A stretch of DNA of 64,000 nt from Berghia stephanieae (lineage: Eukaryota > Mollusca > Gastropoda > Nudibranchia > Aeolidiidae). The position numbers and the translations under genes are program-made. Positions 59,419-64,000 of this stretch are shown here, in pieces. Every line of letters starts with the position of its first letter. The first letter of the stretch is position 1. The stretch is from assembly GCA_034508935.3 (NCBI GenBank), contig CM067449.1, forward strand, positions 36,454,812-36,518,811, given 5' to 3'. Below the pieces are notes generated by a model. It saw only the letters and a program-made list of their open reading frames with translations, ran no database searches and was not told where the DNA came from.

Positions 59419-62111
59419 TCAGTCATATTTATCGATAAACAGCGTCGTAATTAATTTTTTAAAATAGCATATACGAAACGGCTTCGTCCCATATTTTACG
59501 CGAATTCGGGCACTTCGTGAGCGAAAAAGAGGCCCAAAGATTTGTGCGGGATAGTCATTGCTATACATCATCAGTAGAAAGACATCTGTATCCGGAGAGT
59601 GAGCAATAATTTCATCACAATCACTCTTGGCTGCATGAAAACAATGAAGTATAATGCAGCTGTCTGCTTCTTCATGTGATGAACACAATGAGTGTACGAT
59701 GGTGGCTTCTGTTGTTACTCCATCTCTACTTGTCAAGCAAGTTCACTGTTCTTCTGATACAAACAGTATTTCCTTGCCTTTGTATCATCCTCCCATGACT
59801 TTTGAATAAGGTTGATGACATTTTTCTTGTTGTCATCATTAGATAGAAAAGACTTCTAATCTCTTTGCGTTTTTGTAGATAGTCCCCGCAATAACAAGGG
59901 TTTTGTCTGACTGGAGCGTCTTCTGGTCCGTTCAAGAGATTTGATGGATTTTGTGTTATACGAATCCGTCACAAAATGAATACGTTGAGCTGAGGGTAAA
60001 AGTTGAAAGATTTTTTCTGACAGCTGGCCAGAAGTTTCCGGAATACTTGTTAGGGAATGAAACAGACCATTTCCATCAATTACAACTTCTTTGCATGTAT
60101 TCGTATTGTTTTTGACATCAACAAGAGCGACAGGATTTTCTAATTTATGCATCAATGCACTTTTGTCTGTTTTTGTTGGAAGTCCATCTGGTGTTGCAAG
60201 GGCCCATAGGTTTGGACTTAGAGGATATGCCAACACTTTTTGCAGATCCAAGTCATGATGTGTACTGACCATCAATAACTGCGCAATAACAATAACTGCC
60301 CAAAAATGTTTCTCTGTGCAGCGATCTGTACACTTTGTTGTTTTGATGGTTTTACAGTGACAGTTTCATGGTCGTTATGAAACGTCTTCAGAGATGTCTT
60401 TTTTATGGGCTTGTGAAAGGAATGTTCTTTCTCCACCAGACGTTTTTGAACAAATTCATTAAATTATTCCTGGCCCTTTTGGTCAACAGACAAAAGATCA
60501 TCAGAAATATTTTCTGCTGCTCTCATCCCTGAAGATAAACATATTATTAAAGATTCCTTTTCGTCAATATCAAAGGATTTATGAATCTGTTCACTGCAGA
60601 ATGCACACGCTGAATAGCAGCCTCACTTTCCCGTATTTTTGATGGTCTTTCTTCTTTGTGAATGGAGGTGTCTTCCTTATTCATGTCGGCTTGTTCGAGA
60701 GTGGGTCTGGTAAGACACCAGCGATGATAATATGCAGGCATATTTCTGATGAAGCCAATAATCCCCCTTTAGATTTTGCTTGCCGATTGATAGTCTGCTC
60801 GATCGACATGTCTACAGCTGTTCTTGATGCTGGAACGTGTGATCGAGAAACACTGAAGCCCCAGTTTTTCAGCAACTCATCAGCACCTGGATGTGAATGG
60901 GAAAGATTGGTCAGAGAGGTATGCTGACACGTATCTAGCATAATTCTGATGGTCCATTGCAAAGAATAAGGGACATAGTTCATGAAGGCACTGGGCATGA
61001 ACAATGAAGTTGTTGGTCTTTGTGTCTTGTAGAAATTTTAACAACAGCCAAATGTTATCCATATACTTAATCCAAAATTGGACTGTTTTTCCAAGACGTC
61101 CCTGGTGAACTCCTTCCCTAAAGTGTGAGTATCGCATCCACAAATCTTTGAAGTCTTCATTCTCTGATGCGCACTCGAGACTATTTTCGTCCATGAAGAG
61201 CATGGACTCACTGATTCTTTTTTCACAGATTTGATGAGAATGTTGGAGTTGGTATGCTGCTCAAACTGTTTAAATAAACATCTCTCTAGAGCCTCTAACA
61301 TCAACACGTGAACTCTCACTGCTCTATTATAGTGCTTTCCACTCATCACTTTGTTCATAGAACCACTTGCACAGATGCCAGATTCTATAATTTCTTCAAA
61401 ACCTGTCCCTGGCATGAGTTTTCCCAAAGCAGAAACCCATCCTTGCCAGCCAGGAACTTTCCCTCTCAATCCTTTTAGATTGGATCTACAAAACATCCAC
61501 AGGAAATCTGACAGTGGAGCTTCACCTAGTACAGAACATGGTACACATACTTCAAGTGTCGGTATGGTTGGTTCTGTTTTTTGCTATAAGAAACACGGTG
61601 GTAAATCTTTGGGTTGGTAATTCATGGATCGCCTTTTACTCTGTGTAACAGTTGCTTGACCCGTGTCTGTCTGGCAGCCATCAATTTCTTTTTCATTGGT
61701 CACTTCCTCGTTCGGCTTTTCTCTTACTTCCTGAATCACTATCCCGTGTGTCGTTTGTGTTGTGTCTGAACCAGAAAATGTTTCCTCAGCTAGGTCGAAG
61801 TTATCCCAGCAGAAGTGAGTTACAAGGTTGTTCTCTGTTTTGATTTGCCGAGGAAGAATGTTGCTGGAGTTGGTAATACTGTCACAAATGGCAGTTTCGA
61901 TTTCCAGAATTGCTGAATATGAAATAGTGTGTCCAAATCTGTTCAATATATGAATGAGTTGTGCATTACCTGTAAGGTGTCTCACTGATACACCCAGCAG
62001 TATATGCTTGGGCATTTTCCAGCGCCCGTTGGTGACACAATAGCAAATGTCATCTGTTATCGATCTATTAAGTCGTTCTTGCTTACCCGTGCTTTGTAGT
62101 GTCACTAACAT
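59419..62111 (-). pseudogene. Fragmented gene of an uncharacterised multi-copy family with a PIN/FEN1-like region
   Basis: Six or more minus-strand frames in one direction share the style of a family I remember as multi-copy in molluscs, cnidarians and echinoderms. From the N-terminal side: 62111-61584 has TDDICYCVTNGRWKMPKHIL and FGHTISYSAILEIETAI, then CWDNFDLAEETFSGSDTTQT. 61496-60681 has GWVSALGKLMPGTGFEEIIE and GVHQGRLGKTVQFWIKYMD. 60275-59856 has VIDGNGLFHSLT and FVTDSYNTKSIKSLERTRR. 59736-59419 has HEEADSCIILHCFHAAK and HSPDTDVFLLMMYS. The IDGNGL, RTRR and EAD..SPDTDVFLL pattern resembles PIN/XPG-like nucleases with acidic metal ligands. Function unknown; it may belong to a mobile element. 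No TIRs or LTRs found. Confidence 0.6.
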
Positions 62112-62735
62112 ACATAAGATAACATATCATGTGATTATAATGGTCATATCTGCACTCCACTCATCGAGATCTTTTATTTGAGATGCTACAAGACTATGTT
62201 TACATAAATTCTAAAATAGTCATTTTTGGACAATTTTAGGTCTATTTTGATCTTAAATAAGCGTCAACTCCGTAACGCCTACTTCGATGGCATATACTTT
62301 GTACATTGCACTCTCTACAACTTTTGTTTTTAAAGACATATAAAATTGTTTATAGTTTTCGTTTTAAAAAGTTTGACAGATGTTCAAAAACGCAAAAAAT
62401 ATTGTTTCGACCTTTTGACGTCGATATTTTAAAAGATAACGTTTTCAGTACCAAATTTTTAATATGGGCGTATAAAATAACTTTCAGGCTTTCTTTTGAA
62501 ACCAATACCAAGGCTCTACAACAAAAATTGGCAAAGTTATCAACCTTCAAAGTTTGTTAGTCCTTGTCTAATTTTTCCGCACCACGTGACCTTTCAGGGG
62601 CAATAACTCTGTAAAGGCTACACTTGCAAAGTGGCTAACATCGATTTTTAACACTTCTATGGGTACTCTTTAAGAAAATATGGGTGTACAAAAATCCCAA
62701 AGGGGGGGGGGGGGAGGGAGGGTTTCGACTGCCAG
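62112..62735. other. No gene recognised
   Basis: AT-rich DNA upstream of the fragmented gene, with a poly-G run at about 62703-62713. I see no convincing promoter. Confidence 0.5.
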
Positions 62736-62739
62736 CCCA

Positions 62740-64000
62740 CGGTCTAAAAAGACATCCTCGTGGTAATGGGAGACTGGAATGCCAAGGTAGAGACGGATGC
62801 GTACCAAGTTGGACGCTTTGCATACTGGACAACAATAAATGATAGAGGAGTATGACTCTTAGAGTTTGCCAAAACATACAAATTAACTCTACATCCTGAC
62901 AAGCAATCATGAACAACAACTTGGCACTCTCCTTACGGAATTCATCACAATCAAATTGTCAATATTTTGACCCCTCAACAGTTGAAGTCTAATATTAACC
63001 AAGCGAAAACAAGAACATTATACTGGCGCTGATATAGGCAGTGGTCACGATTTGGTGCTCTGCCCCGTGACACTGAAACCACGGACAAAACGCCCTGCCA
63101 TGGTGACGCCTAAGATTTGACGTTGAGATACTCAAGGACCCCACGATAGCAGAAGAGTTCCGAGGACAAATTGGAGGAAAGTTTGCGACCTTATTGACAA
63201 TAACATAGACACTATTACTAGGAGCATCGGTGATGTTCTACGTACAACTGCAGAAGAGATTTGGGGACAAAGAAGATGAAAAATCAGATCATGGATGACG
63301 GATGATATATTGGAATTATGCGAGAAATGGAGAGAACTGAATCAGAATAGAGACAAAAACCGTGATGAAGAATTCAGAATGATGTATCAACAGGCAAACG
63401 CAGAAGTCAGGAGAAATATGCGTAAAGCAATGGAAAGCTGGGTAATGGGACAATGCAGAGACATTGATCATGGGATGTAGCACGGGAATGTAAAGAAAGC
63501 CTATGATATCTTGAAAATGCTTACAAAAACAAGTAGACCAAAAGCTAATGTAATTGAAGACAGCAAGGGTCGCTACTTACTCAGAACGAGGATGTCATGA
63601 ACAGATGGACCGAATACTGCAAAGGGCTGTATAACATCGATTTGAGCCCAGACCCATCAGTCTTGACAGAGAACAGAAACACACACAACCCAGACACACC
63701 AAGAATAATGAAACATGAGGGTGAGGCAGCAATCCAGGGTTAAGCTCCAACAAAACCTCTGGAATTATATATAAAATTCCATTGTAGAGGAGACAGTGGA
63801 GGCAATGACAATTCTATGCCAAAAGATAATGAACAAGACAAGGTGGCCAAAATACTGGACACAATCCCTGATTATCCCTCTTCCGAAAAAAGAAGATTTG
63901 AAAAAGTGCAGTACCGTAACTATAGGGCCATAAGTCTCATTAGTCACCTAAGTAAAATACTTCTGCGATAATACGAAACAGAATGAAACCAAAAAAAAAA
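62740..64000 (+). mobile_element. RTE-like LINE, endonuclease to start of RT, runs off the window
   Basis: Degraded plus-strand frames read LVVMGDWNAKVETDAYQVGR (the GDWNA motif of AP-type endonuclease), GIHHNQIVNILTP and, near 63290, RSWMTDDILELCEKWREL. Around 63481 comes HGNVKKAYDILKMLTKTS, then WPKYWTQSLIIPLPKKED before the RT domain. This is the expected order for an RTE-type LINE. There are many frame changes, so it is old. It probably belongs to the same group as the split LINE at 28.6/44.2 kb, but the sequenced parts barely overlap. Confidence 0.8.

Overview
The window looks like nuclear DNA of an invertebrate animal with a large, repeat-rich genome, most likely a marine lophotrochozoan such as a mollusc. 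The animal assignment rests on one spliced gene, a ribonuclease kappa (RNASEK) homologue; mollusc is an inference from the mix of repeats. The DNA is AT-rich, has long dinucleotide and trinucleotide arrays and homopolymer runs, and is crowded with transposons inserted into one another. RNASEK is the only host gene I can support.

Region by region. 1-2.3 kb: two short non-autonomous DNA transposons, the second (hAT type, exact 8-bp target duplication) ending about 110 bp before the RNASEK start codon. 2.35-14.3 kb: RNASEK in two coding exons around an 11.6-kb intron. The intron holds a 3.8-kb inverted-repeat element with a tRNA-like hairpin and many CACCGTACGGTG palindromes, several small TIR elements, two LINE remnants, TC arrays and a 1.2-kb array of histidine/threonine-like triplets. 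14.4-20.6 kb: repeated copies of one retroposon-like family (called R here), interrupted by younger insertions, then a mariner-type element. 20.6-25.4 kb: a broken hAT-like transposase gene, a large TA-rich hairpin and a pogo-like element. 26.0-27.6 kb: a DNA transposon with 3-bp TAA duplications, perfect TIRs and one 339-codon ORF that resembles the C-terminal half of a Zator-like transposase. 27.8-45.0 kb: a minus-strand RTE-like LINE whose two halves lie 15 kb apart and abut exactly at a 7-bp duplication. Between the halves sit a DIRS-type element, a truncated inverted copy of it between 0.83-kb inverted arms, a pogo-like element, tRNA-like repeat fragments and ATT arrays. 45-48.6 kb: a minisatellite and a CR1-like LINE tail. 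48.6-54.4 kb: a young LTR retrotransposon with 1,901-bp LTRs and almost no coding capacity, inserted in an R copy. 54.4-59.4 kb: GAT arrays and otherwise unassigned DNA. 59.4-62.1 kb: a fragmented minus-strand gene of a multi-copy, uncharacterised protein family. 62.7-64.0 kb: a degraded RTE-like LINE running off the window end.

The window has no operons and no gene team. Its content is the order of insertions, and many insertions can be dated against each other from target duplications read directly in the sequence. All database-type identifications are from memory of protein families, and repeat boundaries were read by eye.
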